Shown: positions 51,052 through 60,752, counted from the first letter of the stretch. The stretch: 64,000 bases of DNA from Pontibacter indicus (GCF_900156345.1 NZ_FTPP01000001.1:1240001-1304000), one strand, 5' to 3'. The notes: generated by a model from the sequence alone, not told the origin. Numbers and translations: made by a program.

Positions 51052-54000
51052 TTACTCGATCGTTACGCCCTTCAGTCCGGTGCGGCCATAGAACACCGGA
51101 AAATACATCAACTCTGCCTTGGCCGGGTTAAGGGTATAGGTACCGCTATAGCGCGGCAAAAGTCGGATGGTGTAGGTATGCTTGCCCTTGGGCAGACGGT
51201 CTGCAAAGATGGCGACCTTGTGGCGGAAATATTCCCGGTGCACTTCATATGGTCCACGACCCGTTTTCTCATCATAAGAGCAGCCAGCAGGTATAGGCAC
51301 CTCGATCATCACAAAGTCGGCATTGGCTTTGGCCTCCACTTCCACCACTAGTTCAACCGGCATGCCTGCTGTTAAAACGGCCTGGCCTGCCATACCTTTA
51401 AAGGAGGTCTTCACGACAAAGTCTTTCTGCACCGGCTCCGGACTGGCGTTCCAGTGGGTTTGGTAGGCTGTCAGGTATAGCGGCAACTTACCAGTCTTTT
51501 GGATAACCAGTGGCTGGCCCGGCAGGAAGGTGGTGTCTACGGGGAATTTGCTTGCCTCCAGCCGCAGAGGCCCTGTCAGTTTCAGAGAGTTCTGCAGCTG
51601 CTGATCACCTTCATTTGTGTTCAGCAAATCAGGCAGCAGCGTTTCCAGTATGCGGGCCGACTCGTAGGTGTTGCGCCAACGCCCGTTGCGGCGCTCGCTT
51701 AGCAAATAGGCGCGGATGCGGGCCAGTTCCTGTTCGCGACCGCCTGCCGCCTTCAGTATGTTGTAGGCCAGCAGCGTGTTGGAGATGTGGTTGTTGAAGA
51801 GGCTATACCTGTTCTCGCCCCAGTGCAGCCCGCCAAGAGTAGTCGTTTTCCTGTACTTTTGCAGCGTATCGAGTGGAGCCTCCAGTATGAGCAACTGGCG
51901 CATGCGCGTGAGTCGCAGCTGTTCTTCCAGGGTTAGTCCCTCCCGTTTCGAAAGCTCCGTCACGTAGCGGGTGTAGTCGACCTTGGCCTGCAGTTTGTAC
52001 AGCGTTTCGAGCATCATCAGTTTGTCCGTGGCGCGTGCCTGCTCCAGCCGGTATACCATGTAGTCCTGTAGCTTTTTTTCGTCGTATTTCGGGGCGTAAC
52101 CTTCCACTTTGGCCAGCGACAGTGCTTCCACCACGTGGCTCGTGATCCAGGTATAAGCCGGGCCAGTTTGCCACCAGGTCCAGGCTCCTTCGGGGAGCTG
52201 GGTCTTTTCGAGGTGGCGCACCAGACGGCGCACCAGCCTTTCATGCTCAAATTTTTCCCCGAGCTGCTCCCGGATGCGCTTTTCCAGCAGCAGCCCCTTG
52301 AGCTTGGAAGCGGCCTGCTCAGTGCACCAGTATTCATACTTGTGCAGGTAGTCGATTTCCTCGAGCATTACTTCTAACAAATTGCCTTTCGCGTGCAGCT
52401 TCACAGGGCCTTTCGCCGGGTCAAAGTTCAGAGTCAGCGTCGTGTCCGTGTGCAGGGCAACAAAGTGTCCGGTGGTCTCCTGGGTGCCTTTCGGGTATAC
52501 CCGGACGTGCCGACGCTCGCCATCGGCCATGCCTTCGGTGGAGTGCAGGGCGAAGAGCACTTCCACCGAGTCAGGCGCAACAGGCGGGGCTGTAAAGGTG
52601 AGGGTATCGGTATAGGCCCGCTTCAGCAGTACCTGTCTTTTGCGCACCGGTTTGCCATCCACCTCGAAGCGGGTGCTGACGTTGGAAGAATCCGGCAGGT
52701 AGTTGAGTGCCTTGCCTACGACTTGCGTTTTGTCACCCTCCACCAGGAAGCGCGGCATCGCCAGTGTGGCCATCACCGCTTTAAAAGACTTGATGCTAGT
52801 GCTGTAGATGCCCGTTCGTTTCTTGCCGTCCATGCCCAGCACGTAAGTGTTCCAACTGGTGATGTCGCCGGGGAAAGTAACCGGGAAAGTAGCCTGCCCC
52901 TTGCGATCGGTGAGCAGGCGCGGCTGCCAGAAGGCGAAGTCGGAGAAGCTCTCGCGGATGGCCCCTGCCTCGTCTACCGGCAGCGCCGCCGTAAGTCCCT
53001 CTGACCCCTTGCCGCCGATGATGATCACGCCCCCAGCCGCTACGGAACCATAGAGCGCCGTTCCGGCTGCGGCATCCAGCTTCTTCATGGAGGCAAGCAG
53101 GGCCGGATCGAGGTCAGACAATTCTCCGCTGTAAGGCACCCCGTTCACGATGATAAGTGGTGATGTGGCGCTCCGGACGGAGGCGTTTCCTCTGATGCGT
53201 ATATTTCCTTCGGAAGACACATGTACTCCCGGAGCAATTCCCGCTAACTGAGTTGCGTAGGCCATTTCACCTTTCCGCTGCGCACCATAGCCCACTACCA
53301 CTACCTCCTGCAATTCTTTCGCATCCACTTGCAGACTGGTATCAATAATTCTTCGTCCTTCAGCAGGCAGTTCAGCTGTAACATACCCAATGAATCTGAA
53401 AACCAGCACAGCGTTGGCAGGCACGCCAAGCTGGTAGTAGCCGTTAGCATCAGTCGCCGTGCCGATGTGTGTACCTTTCACCAGCACCGCCACGCCCGGC
53501 AGCGGCTCGCCTGACACCGCGTCCATAACTATACCTGATACGGTCGTGCTGTACTCGCTCAGACCGGAAGTATAGCTGTCGTTTCGCATCTGCCGGATCA
53601 ACTGCTGCTGCACTTCTATCCCTACCCCGCGCTGTGCTTCCCTGATTCTTCTGTTAACCAACTGCAGCAAGGTCTGGCTATACCTGTCGGGTTGCTTCTG
53701 TGCGGTTGGCTGCAGGTATAGCTGCACTTGTCCGTTTGCCTGCACGCGCAGGTCGGTGGCCACGTAGCTGCTATCCGGGAAGAGCAGCGCCAGCCGATAG
53801 TTGCCAACCGGTATACCTGTCAACATCCGCGTATTGCCGTTGTAGAGTCGGGCGGAATCGGGCTGACCAGCCTTGTGCAGCACGGCAATGGTGGGCTGCT
53901 GTGTAAAGGCGGTGTCGAGTCGCCAGCCTACGCGGCCTTTGGGCAGGTAGTCGTTGTAGCGCGGGTTATTGCCCAGGGCCTTTTGTAGCCAGAACTGCCG

Positions 54001-56877
54001 CTGCAGCTCCTCCCACTCTTGTTGCAACTGCTGTTCGGTCAGGGCCTTGTCGTAGAGGGGCACCGGGTTTCGTTCCTTTTTGTTCCAGGCGCCGAGGTGA
54101 GCGTGCTCAGGCAAAAGTTTGCGCTCACGCATTTTAAGGAGCTCCCGCTCAAAGGTATAGGTATAGCCCGCCTCCAGCTCGAAGGTGGTGTTGAACTTGC
54201 CAAACCGGGTGAACTGCAGATAATCCGGTGAGTAAGGGCCCGTCAGCAGAGCGATTTTTGACGAATGGTAATAGTTGTTTTGGAAGCGGCCATCCTGCAG
54301 GTGCAGTACCCGGGGGCCCTGCTTGAGGTAGGCCAGATCGCTTCCGAAATTCTGCTCCACTTCCAGCAGGTAGCCGTGCAGGTTGTTGCGTTCCCGGGCC
54401 GATAGGTAGTCTTTTCTTTCAGCCTCTTTTGCATACGGTACGGTAGCCTGTGTCAGGTCAGCGCTCAGTACCAGTTTGTGGTAAGGGCGCAGGTATACGC
54501 TGTCGAGGGTGACCAGTTTGTCGGCGGTGCGCATCACGATAGTATGGTAGCCGCTGTCGGCCGCAAAGGAATAGGCGGGCACCACATCCGTTCCGGAGAA
54601 ATACACCGGCACTTTGTCGAGGTATACCACGTGCACCGGCACCACCCTGCCCGAGTCCACCACGAAGGGCGAGAACTGCGTGAGGCTGTCGCGGGAAGGG
54701 CTGTATTCTGTAAAAATGTCTTGTTTCGGGTACAGGAAGTTGTAGTAGGCGATGCTGTCAAGCCCCATGCGCCGGCTCCATACCTGCCAGTCCATTAGCT
54801 GTGTGGCGGACTTGGCTTCGTTTTTCAGCCGCAGTTTCTGGTAGGGTTTGCGTCCCTTGTATTTGTCCCAGGACGGCAGCGTGGGCACACCCTGCGCCGT
54901 GAATTTCGAGGTGATGGCGTAGGCCGTGAGGTCGGCGTTGGGCACTGGCTTGCCTTTGACATCGCGTACCGTTACGGTCAGGTCGCTCTTTTGGCCGGGG
55001 TATACCACTTGCGGCGCGTCCACCTCCACATTCAGGGTATACCTGCGGTGCGGGGCTACTTTCTCGTCTGACCGGATCTCGCCGCCCCACATGTAGCGGA
55101 GCGTCACAAAATAAGGAGCATCGCCGCGCAGGGCCCGGGTATAGCGCAAACGCTGCTCCTGCCCTTTGCCCTGCTCCACCAGTTTGTCTCCCCGGTATAC
55201 GAAGAACCAGTACGGCAGCTTTCGTGGATTGTCCAGTACCAGGTAGAGTGAGTCGTTGTTCCGGTCGGTATGGGCCTGCAGCTGTGCATTTTCGGGGCTC
55301 AGGGAGAGCGATGTTTCCTGCTTCGGGGACTGTAAAATGTAGCGCCGTACATAAGGGTTCACCTGCAAACGGAAGGGCAGCTGCACCAGTTGATCGAGTA
55401 CCTTATTTCCTCTCACATCCACAGCGGTCAGCTGCGCTTTTTGCGGCATGGGCTTGTCGCCCTCCACATACCGGGCCAGCAGACTGTCCTGCGAAAGACT
55501 GAGTTGCAATTTCCCCGGCCTGTAGGTATAGCTGGCCTCTGCGGACTGGAAACTACGCTCGTTGCTGCTGTTCAAAAAATCAGCTCTGACCTGATAGCGC
55601 AGGGAAGCCTTCGGGAAAACGGTTGACGGGATGGTGATGCTTGTCTCACCTGCGGACTCCAACGGTTGACGGTGTTTCCAGAGCGTATCCGGCACAAAAA
55701 CCTGTCGCTCATCCGACCAGAACACTTGCCTGGTAAGTACGGCCACCTCTACCCGGGCATCGAGCAGGCTGAGGCCGTTGGCATCCGTGCCGCGCACATG
55801 CAGCTGGTTCTCCACCCCGGCCTGGTGCTCTTCATGTGCCAGCCGTAGGGTATACTTGTTTTCCTTCAGCTCGTAGTCTTCGTAGGTAAACGAGTGGCGC
55901 ACCAGTACATCCTCCCGCTTGTTCGTTCGCTCCAGCAACAGGTTGTAGGTGGCATCCAGGCGCAGGTTCAGGCTGTCGTGCAACACAAACCAGCCCTCGT
56001 AGGCCCCCTTGCGGTAAGGGCTGATCGTAGCCAGTTTCTTTCGCCTGATGTTGTAGCCATTCAGCACCAGCTGCGCTTTATGGCGCACCGGCTTGCCATT
56101 TTCGTTCACGACATAGGCCTTGTATCGGACCGTATCGCCGGGCTGGTAGAGGGGTTTGTTCGTGACCAGGTAGCCTTTGTATTTGTCGGGTTTTTCGTTG
56201 CGGTAGTCTTCGTCGAAAATAGCGGCTACGCTTCGTATCCAGCCCTCCGGATGTCCCCACCGAATGGTTTTGTACACGTCCCGAAACGGTCGCCAGGTAT
56301 AGTAAATGGGCCAGGTGTTGATCAGGCGTTGCCACCACTTTGGTTTGTAAAGCTCGTGCTGCGGAGCCAGCTCTTCGTAAAAGGTATGACCTTGGTGACT
56401 GACGCTGACTATACCCTTTTTCGGGCCTTTCTTCAGTCTGTAAGTGTTTGTTTCGCTATCAAAGGGCACATGCTTTTTGCCGGCCGTTACCTTTGCATTC
56501 CTTATCAGCTGGCCCAGACTGTCGTGCACTACAAGGGCAAGTTCCGGCTGCAGGTGCAGGAGTTTCGCCTGCGTTTTGCTCTTTGTTTCGAGCCAGTAGA
56601 CCAGGTCAGGTCCCTGGGCGTGCATGTACAGGTAGTGCCCCTGTGGCAGCGGCTTTGTATAGGTTTTCCCGATCGCAAAGGAGTCGATCGCGGTGTGGAA
56701 GAAACTAGCCTTCACGACATTCGGTCCCTTCTCGTAAATATCAAGCGCCTGTTCGTCGGTGATTTTGTAGATGTAGGTATAGGGACTGCGCAGCTGGGAA
56801 TTGGCGAGTCGGCCCTGCGGGAAAGCAGGTATGGCAAGCAAGGAAATAAAGAGTAGCAGCAGTAGTTGTTTTAGCAT
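51052..56877 (-). CDS. Alpha-2-macroglobulin-like protein fused to a TonB-plug module
   Basis: A 1941-residue exported protein. The signal peptide is MLKQLLLLLFISLLAIPAFPQ. About 230-1100 holds macroglobulin (MG2-type) domains starting with YLVTNKPLYQPGDTVRYKAY. About 1111-1190 holds a CarboxypepD-regulatory fold (VSGIVMDAVSGEPLPGVAVLVKGT). About 1190-1290 is a SusC/TonB-plug (VVVVGYGAQRKGEMAY, then IRIRGNASVRSATSPLIIVNGVP). The A2M domain is at about 1314-1450 (LLTDRKGQATFPVTFPGDITSWNTYVLG). The thioester region carries C1518-T-E-Q1521 (WCTEQAASKLKG). The rest is a helical barrel and closing MG domains. A2M proteins trap proteases through the Cys-Gln thioester. The plug has no barrel, so it cannot be a transporter by itself; it may dock another receptor. 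Single gene. Confidence 0.9.
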   Translation of the reverse strand: MLKQLLLLLFISLLAIPAFPQGRLANSQLRSPYTYIYKITDEQALDIYEKGPNVVKASFFHTAIDSFAIGKTYTKPLPQGHYLYMHAQGPDLVYWLETKSKTQAKLLHLQPELALVVHDSLGQLIRNAKVTAGKKHVPFDSETNTYRLKKGPKKGIVSVSHQGHTFYEELAPQHELYKPKWWQRLINTWPIYYTWRPFRDVYKTIRWGHPEGWIRSVAAIFDEDYRNEKPDKYKGYLVTNKPLYQPGDTVRYKAYVVNENGKPVRHKAQLVLNGYNIRRKKLATISPYRKGAYEGWFVLHDSLNLRLDATYNLLLERTNKREDVLVRHSFTYEDYELKENKYTLRLAHEEHQAGVENQLHVRGTDANGLSLLDARVEVAVLTRQVFWSDERQVFVPDTLWKHRQPLESAGETSITIPSTVFPKASLRYQVRADFLNSSNERSFQSAEASYTYRPGKLQLSLSQDSLLARYVEGDKPMPQKAQLTAVDVRGNKVLDQLVQLPFRLQVNPYVRRYILQSPKQETSLSLSPENAQLQAHTDRNNDSLYLVLDNPRKLPYWFFVYRGDKLVEQGKGQEQRLRYTRALRGDAPYFVTLRYMWGGEIRSDEKVAPHRRYTLNVEVDAPQVVYPGQKSDLTVTVRDVKGKPVPNADLTAYAITSKFTAQGVPTLPSWDKYKGRKPYQKLRLKNEAKSATQLMDWQVWSRRMGLDSIAYYNFLYPKQDIFTEYSPSRDSLTQFSPFVVDSGRVVPVHVVYLDKVPVYFSGTDVVPAYSFAADSGYHTIVMRTADKLVTLDSVYLRPYHKLVLSADLTQATVPYAKEAERKDYLSARERNNLHGYLLEVEQNFGSDLAYLKQGPRVLHLQDGRFQNNYYHSSKIALLTGPYSPDYLQFTRFGKFNTTFELEAGYTYTFERELLKMRERKLLPEHAHLGAWNKKERNPVPLYDKALTEQQLQQEWEELQRQFWLQKALGNNPRYNDYLPKGRVGWRLDTAFTQQPTIAVLHKAGQPDSARLYNGNTRMLTGIPVGNYRLALLFPDSSYVATDLRVQANGQVQLYLQPTAQKQPDRYSQTLLQLVNRRIREAQRGVGIEVQQQLIRQMRNDSYTSGLSEYSTTVSGIVMDAVSGEPLPGVAVLVKGTHIGTATDANGYYQLGVPANAVLVFRFIGYVTAELPAEGRRIIDTSLQVDAKELQEVVVVGYGAQRKGEMAYATQLAGIAPGVHVSSEGNIRIRGNASVRSATSPLIIVNGVPYSGELSDLDPALLASMKKLDAAAGTALYGSVAAGGVIIIGGKGSEGLTAALPVDEAGAIRESFSDFAFWQPRLLTDRKGQATFPVTFPGDITSWNTYVLGMDGKKRTGIYSTSIKSFKAVMATLAMPRFLVEGDKTQVVGKALNYLPDSSNVSTRFEVDGKPVRKRQVLLKRAYTDTLTFTAPPVAPDSVEVLFALHSTEGMADGERRHVRVYPKGTQETTGHFVALHTDTTLTLNFDPAKGPVKLHAKGNLLEVMLEEIDYLHKYEYWCTEQAASKLKGLLLEKRIREQLGEKFEHERLVRRLVRHLEKTQLPEGAWTWWQTGPAYTWITSHVVEALSLAKVEGYAPKYDEKKLQDYMVYRLEQARATDKLMMLETLYKLQAKVDYTRYVTELSKREGLTLEEQLRLTRMRQLLILEAPLDTLQKYRKTTTLGGLHWGENRYSLFNNHISNTLLAYNILKAAGGREQELARIRAYLLSERRNGRWRNTYESARILETLLPDLLNTNEGDQQLQNSLKLTGPLRLEASKFPVDTTFLPGQPLVIQKTGKLPLYLTAYQTHWNASPEPVQKDFVVKTSFKGMAGQAVLTAGMPVELVVEVEAKANADFVMIEVPIPAGCSYDEKTGRGPYEVHREYFRHKVAIFADRLPKGKHTYTIRLLPRYSGTYTLNPAKAELMYFPVFYGRTGLKGVTIE

Positions 56878-57300
56878 AGCGAGGTGTCAATTCCATATCA
56901 ATATACTGAAAATAATATATTGATATCCGCCCATCGCGACAAATGGTTCTTCCGTAGCGTAGCGACCACGCGCACAGCCGCTCTTCGCCGGCCGTATCAA
57001 CAGGCTGCCTTAATTTTCATTTATACAATAGCTTTGGCCTTCTAGAATCTCTGCAATAAATCCTATTATCTTCACATTTCATCATAGATCCAACGAGGGC
57101 CTTCCCTAGCAAAATACTAGCCATAAATCCATTAACTAAATAAATCGAAAACTAAATAACTATATACTAATTAGCCCGTACTTTAAAAATACAAAACGCA
57201 ACAAGTACCATGTTTTTAAATTTTTAGTATTTAGCAAAGGACGCCTTTACTCCTCAGGCACCCTCCTTTGTATGTCAAATCTTTTTAAAGGGACGTCGCC
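56878..57300. other. Divergent AT-rich intergenic region
   Basis: About 420 bases, strongly AT-rich, between the divergent A2M-plug gene (-) and the STAS gene (+). It contains the inverted repeat at 56895-56926. Nothing else was recognised. Confidence 0.5.
56895..56926. promoter_or_regulatory. 11-bp inverted repeat upstream of the A2M-plug gene
   Basis: ATATCAATATA (56895-56905) and TATATTGATAT (56916-56926) are perfect complements with a 10-base spacer. It starts 17 bases before the gene's ATG. It has the form of a dimeric regulator site or a hairpin in the leader; the binding factor is unknown. Confidence 0.5.
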
Positions 57301-57660
57301 ATGGAAATAACCAACCACACCCCGCACCAGAACCGTCATATCTTTTTTGTGAAAGGCCTTGTAAAGCAGCAAGCGCTTGATAAAGTACGCCAGGCCATCG
57401 CCGAGTCGCCCCAAGTGAGTAGCAAAGAGCTCTGGATCGACTGCTCGCACGTTGACCGCCTGCACCTGACCAACAACAGTATCTGCTCCTTTGTGAGCGA
57501 ACTGCTCAAAATCCGGAAACAGGGTATAAAAGTGGTACTCTGCGACATGAACGCTACGACCGAACGCCTATTCCGACTCCTGCGCCTCGATTCGCTATTC
57601 GAAAAGGCCCGGTCCTTCGAGGAAGCTGAAAAAGAGAGAATCCCGCAACTTGCCGCTTAA
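57301..57660 (+). CDS. STAS-domain protein (anti-anti-sigma-like)
   Basis: A 119-residue soluble single-domain protein. The fold is the STAS/SpoIIAA type: an alternating strand-helix chain with the hydrophobic strand HIFFVKGLV, the DCSHVDRLHLTNNSICSFVSELLKI segment where the phospho-Ser or acidic loop of SpoIIAA falls, GIKVVLCDMNATTERLFRLLRLDSLFEKA, and an acidic end. Ser is present in the loop (NNSIC), but whether it is phosphorylated is unknown. It is probably part of a partner-switching or anti-sigma pathway, though no anti-sigma kinase is nearby. Confidence 0.8.
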   Translation: MEITNHTPHQNRHIFFVKGLVKQQALDKVRQAIAESPQVSSKELWIDCSHVDRLHLTNNSICSFVSELLKIRKQGIKVVLCDMNATTERLFRLLRLDSLFEKARSFEEAEKERIPQLAA

Positions 57661-57681
57661 ATCTGCCTTTCTATAAACACA

Positions 57682-57720
57682 GAAGAGCGCCCCTGCCGAA
57701 AGCAGAGGCGCTCTTTTTTT
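57682..57720 (+). terminator. Intrinsic terminator
   Basis: A GAAGAGCGCC / GGCGCTCTT stem (57682-57691, 57707-57715) with an inner CTGC/GCAG pair continues to T7. It lies between the STAS gene (+) and the ADH gene (-). Confidence 0.85.
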
Positions 57721-57739
57721 GAATCTATACCTATACCTG

Positions 57740-58897
57740 CTACAGGCTCATGGTGAGGATCTGCTCCACGTCCGCCACCTGAATGTCGGCCCGCTCACCC
57801 AGGTTCTTCACACCGCGCTCCTCAAAGCGCTGCACGATCTCCTGTATCGTCGACTTGTCCACTTCGTAGTCTCTCAGCCTGGTGCGGATGTCCAGCGACT
57901 CGAAGAAATTGACGGTGGCCTGCACGGTGGCTTCGAGGCGGTCCTCGTCGCTGCCTTGGGTGACACCCCATACCCGCTCGCCGTACTGCAACAGTTTTTC
58001 CCGTTTGGTATCGCGCTTGTAGCGCAACAGCGAAGGCAGCACAATGGCCAGCGTGCGCGCATGGTCGATGCCGTGCAGCGCGGTCAGCTCGTGGCCGATC
58101 ATGTGCGTGGCCCAGTCAGTCGGCACGCCCACCCGGATGACCCCGTTCAGGGCCATGGTGGCGCACCACATGATGTTGGCAGCCGTATCATAGTCGGTTG
58201 GGTTTTGCAGTGCCTTAGGTCCCTCCTCTTTCAGCGTAATCAGGATAGACTCGGCCAGGCGGTCCTGGAGCGGCGCATTGACCGGATAGGTCAAATACTG
58301 CTCCAGCACATGCGTGAAGGCATCCACAACGCCGTTGCTGAGTTGGCGCAAAGGCAGCGAAAAGGTAGTCTCCGGATCAAGGATGGAGAATTTGGGGAAG
58401 GTGAGCGGTGATCCGAACGACAGCTTCTGCTTGGTTTCTTCCCGCGTGATCACCGAGCCGGAGTTCATCTCCGAGCCTGTGGCCGGCAGCGTGAGCACCG
58501 CCCCGAACGGGATGGCTTCGGTCACCGGCACCTTCTCAGAGCAGATCTTCCACGGGTCGCCACCCTCGAAAGGTATGGCTGCCGCAATGAACTTAACGCC
58601 ATCGATGACAGAACCGCCACCTACCGCCAGGATGTAGTCTATTTGTTCTTGTTTGGCCAGGCCTACGGCCTGCATCAGGGTCTCGTAGCGCGGGTTGGGC
58701 TCAATACCGCCAAACTCCACCACCTTGTGGCCTTTCAGGGCATCCATGACCTGTTCGTATACCCCGTTTTTCTTGATGCTCCCGCCGCCATAGGCCATCA
58801 GCACGCGTGCACCAGCCGGCACCTCTTTGGACAGGCCCGCGATCTGCCCTTTGCCAAACAGGATCTTAACCGGGTTATAGAAAGTGAAATTGTTCAT
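57740..58897 (-). CDS. Iron-containing alcohol dehydrogenase (YqhD-like)
   Basis: A 385-residue group III dehydrogenase, most like E. coli YqhD, an NADPH-dependent aldehyde reductase. Landmarks are: start MNNFTFYNPVKILFGKGQI, GGGS nucleotide motif (YGGGSIKKNGVY near residue 38), AVGGGSVIDGVKF near 96, metal ligands in VVDAFTHVLEQY (Asp, His) and in ATHMIGHELTALHGIDHARTLAI (two His, near 265-281). It is 17 bases downstream of a zinc-free MDR oxidoreductase on the same strand, suggesting the two form an aldehyde/enone detoxification unit. Substrate not determined. Confidence 0.92.
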   Translation of the reverse strand: MNNFTFYNPVKILFGKGQIAGLSKEVPAGARVLMAYGGGSIKKNGVYEQVMDALKGHKVVEFGGIEPNPRYETLMQAVGLAKQEQIDYILAVGGGSVIDGVKFIAAAIPFEGGDPWKICSEKVPVTEAIPFGAVLTLPATGSEMNSGSVITREETKQKLSFGSPLTFPKFSILDPETTFSLPLRQLSNGVVDAFTHVLEQYLTYPVNAPLQDRLAESILITLKEEGPKALQNPTDYDTAANIMWCATMALNGVIRVGVPTDWATHMIGHELTALHGIDHARTLAIVLPSLLRYKRDTKREKLLQYGERVWGVTQGSDEDRLEATVQATVNFFESLDIRTRLRDYEVDKSTIQEIVQRFEERGVKNLGERADIQVADVEQILTMSL

Positions 58898-58914
58898 AAA
58901 CGTAATTTTGCTAA

Positions 58915-59931
58915 TTAATTGGTGTTAAAATCTGCCACTTTCACAAGCAGTTTGCCTGTGTTCTCACCTCTAAACAAGCCGAAGAAGGCCTGTGGCAGTT
59001 GATCGAAGCCTTCCAGTACATGTTCTTCGTACTGCAATTTACCAGCTTTTACCCAGTTTGCCAGCTCAGTGGCGGCCTCCGGGAAACGGTCGGCATAATC
59101 ACTCACGATAAAACCCTTCATCAGTGCCTTTTTTTTGAGCAGGATAGGCTCCACCCGCGGACCCGTCGGTACCGAGGTGGCGTTGTACAGCGCGATCTGT
59201 CCGCAGACTGCGATGCGGGCAAAGTCGTTGAGCTGGCTGTATACCGCATCCGAAATCTCCCCACCCACGTTGTCGAAGTAAATGTCCACCCCATCGGGAC
59301 AGGCCTTTGCCAGTGCCTCGCGCATATTGGAAGTGGATTTGTAGTTGATGGCCTCGTCGAAGCCAAGCTCTTCTTTAAGATAGGCTGTCTTCTCGTCAGA
59401 GCCGGCTATACCTACCACGCGGCAGCCCTTCAGCTTGGCGATCTGCCCGACCACGGTACCTACCGCCCCCGCCGCGCCGGACACCACCACCGTCTCGCCT
59501 TCTTTGGGCTCCCCGATAAACAGCAAGCCGCAATAGGCCGTCATGCCCGGCATGCCCAGTATACCTAGGTGGTAGCTCAGTGGCGCCAGGTTCGGGTCCA
59601 GCTGACTGAGTCCTCTGCCATTGGAGATGCTGTACGTTTGCCATGGAAGATTACCCAGCACAACGTCACCGGCCTTATACCTGTCATTCCGGCTTTCTGC
59701 TACCTCGGCCACCACGCCCCCGGCAATGGGTTCGTTTAAGTTATAGGGCGCCACATAGGATTTGGCATCGCTCATACGGCCGCGCATGTAGGGGTCAACC
59801 GATATGTAGAGGGCTTTCAGCAGCAGCTGCTCTTCCTGCAGATCCGGCAATGTTTCCTCTCTGAATTCAAAATTCTCCTCGGTGGGCATGCCCTTTGGCC
59901 GGCTTTTCAATAAAATGCTTTTGGTTTTCAT
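58915..59931 (-). CDS. NADP-dependent MDR oxidoreductase (CurA/leukotriene B4 reductase-like)
   Basis: A 338-residue product from ATG 59931; an in-frame upstream extension (60009) is not conserved-looking. The protein has the N-terminal GroES-like domain without zinc-binding cysteines (SVDPYMRGRMSDAKSYVAPY near residue 55-75) and the Rossmann domain GAAGAVGTVVGQIAKLKGCRVVGIAGSDEK near 150-180. The VDIYFDNVGGEISDAV segment is typical of the NADPH-dependent alkenal/one reductase and curcumin reductase CurA subgroup. It reduces activated double bonds of enals and enones. It precedes the YqhD-like gene by 17 bases. Confidence 0.92.
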   Translation of the reverse strand: MKTKSILLKSRPKGMPTEENFEFREETLPDLQEEQLLLKALYISVDPYMRGRMSDAKSYVAPYNLNEPIAGGVVAEVAESRNDRYKAGDVVLGNLPWQTYSISNGRGLSQLDPNLAPLSYHLGILGMPGMTAYCGLLFIGEPKEGETVVVSGAAGAVGTVVGQIAKLKGCRVVGIAGSDEKTAYLKEELGFDEAINYKSTSNMREALAKACPDGVDIYFDNVGGEISDAVYSQLNDFARIAVCGQIALYNATSVPTGPRVEPILLKKKALMKGFIVSDYADRFPEAATELANWVKAGKLQYEEHVLEGFDQLPQAFFGLFRGENTGKLLVKVADFNTN

Positions 59932-60008
59932 AGACTTGGATGTGTTATACCTTTTAGTGTATGGAAAACAGATGCCGGGGGTTATGGTTTTGTTCGCAGC
60001 AGGTTTCA

Positions 60009-60051
60009 AAAGAAAAAGGATGGCAAAGCGCTATCGCCTGTGCCATCCTTT
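60009..60051 (-). terminator. Terminator of the TetR-family gene
   Basis: The AAAGGATGGCA / TGCCATCCTTT stem (60015-60025, 60041-60051) has an AAGCG..CGCCT loop. On the minus strand it ends in TTTTTCTTTT. It begins 20 bases after the stop at 60072. Confidence 0.85.
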
Positions 60052-60071
60052 AAACAGTTGCCTGCTCAGAC

Positions 60072-60752
60072 TTACTTTTCGATCGCTTTGAAAGCCAGGT
60101 GGGTCAGAAAATCTTCCGGATCGCCGCTGCCATTCTGGTGTATGTTCGTCAGGGAAGGCAGGTGGAGGGCAAAAAATTTCTGGTAATGCGCGCTCTCCGC
60201 TATCGTGGAGACCAAAGACGCCGGATACTTGTACTCCGGGTTGATTTCGAGTATGATGTCGGCTATACGCTTGCAGAGGCGCTTGTAGCTCAGGAAGAAG
60301 CCCTCTTTGTTGTTGGCATCCACGGTTTTGGTCAGGTAGGCCTTGGCCGACTCCGCCACCACAATGCGCTGCAACGTAGCCTCGTCGATGTGCTCAAACT
60401 CCAGGTCGTTCTCGTTGCGGCCCGACAGAATGCCGATCGCGATGCGCAGGCGCTCCTCGGGCGAGCTGATGTTGTTGATGGCGAACACCAGGCGGTACTC
60501 GAGCCAGTTCCAGTACCACGAGATCAGGTATGAGAGCAGCATGTGCTTGCTCTCGAAGTACCTGTAGATGGTGGCCTCCGTACTGTTGATGCGCTCAGCC
60601 AGTTTCTTGAAAGTAAAGGCCTCCAGTCCCAGTTCATCGATCAGGAGAATGCCATGTTTGACGATGTCACGCCCTTTTTCGGACCCCTCCGGGTCTTTGA
60701 GGTATACCTTCTCCTCTACTTTGATCTTAATATTTGCCAGCAAGTTCTTCAT
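60072..60752 (-). CDS. TetR/AcrR-family transcriptional regulator
   Basis: A 226-residue repressor-type protein. The helix-turn-helix lies at about residues 25-72 (GRDIVKHGILLIDELGLEAFTFKKLAERINSTEATIYRYFESKHMLLSYLISW). The C-terminal ligand domain is helical and unrelated to known effectors by eye. It begins inside the 3' end of the carbonic anhydrase gene (26-base overlap with coding sequence), so the two are translationally coupled and co-transcribed. Its targets are unknown; the downstream oxidoreductase genes are separated by a terminator. Confidence 0.88.
   Translation of the reverse strand: MKNLLANIKIKVEEKVYLKDPEGSEKGRDIVKHGILLIDELGLEAFTFKKLAERINSTEATIYRYFESKHMLLSYLISWYWNWLEYRLVFAINNISSPEERLRIAIGILSGRNENDLEFEHIDEATLQRIVVAESAKAYLTKTVDANNKEGFFLSYKRLCKRIADIILEINPEYKYPASLVSTIAESAHYQKFFALHLPSLTNIHQNGSGDPEDFLTHLAFKAIEK

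Noticed and set aside
55894..56856. 320-codon frame antisense to the macroglobulin fusion
   Set aside because: Same reason: a shadow of a well-supported gene on the other strand.
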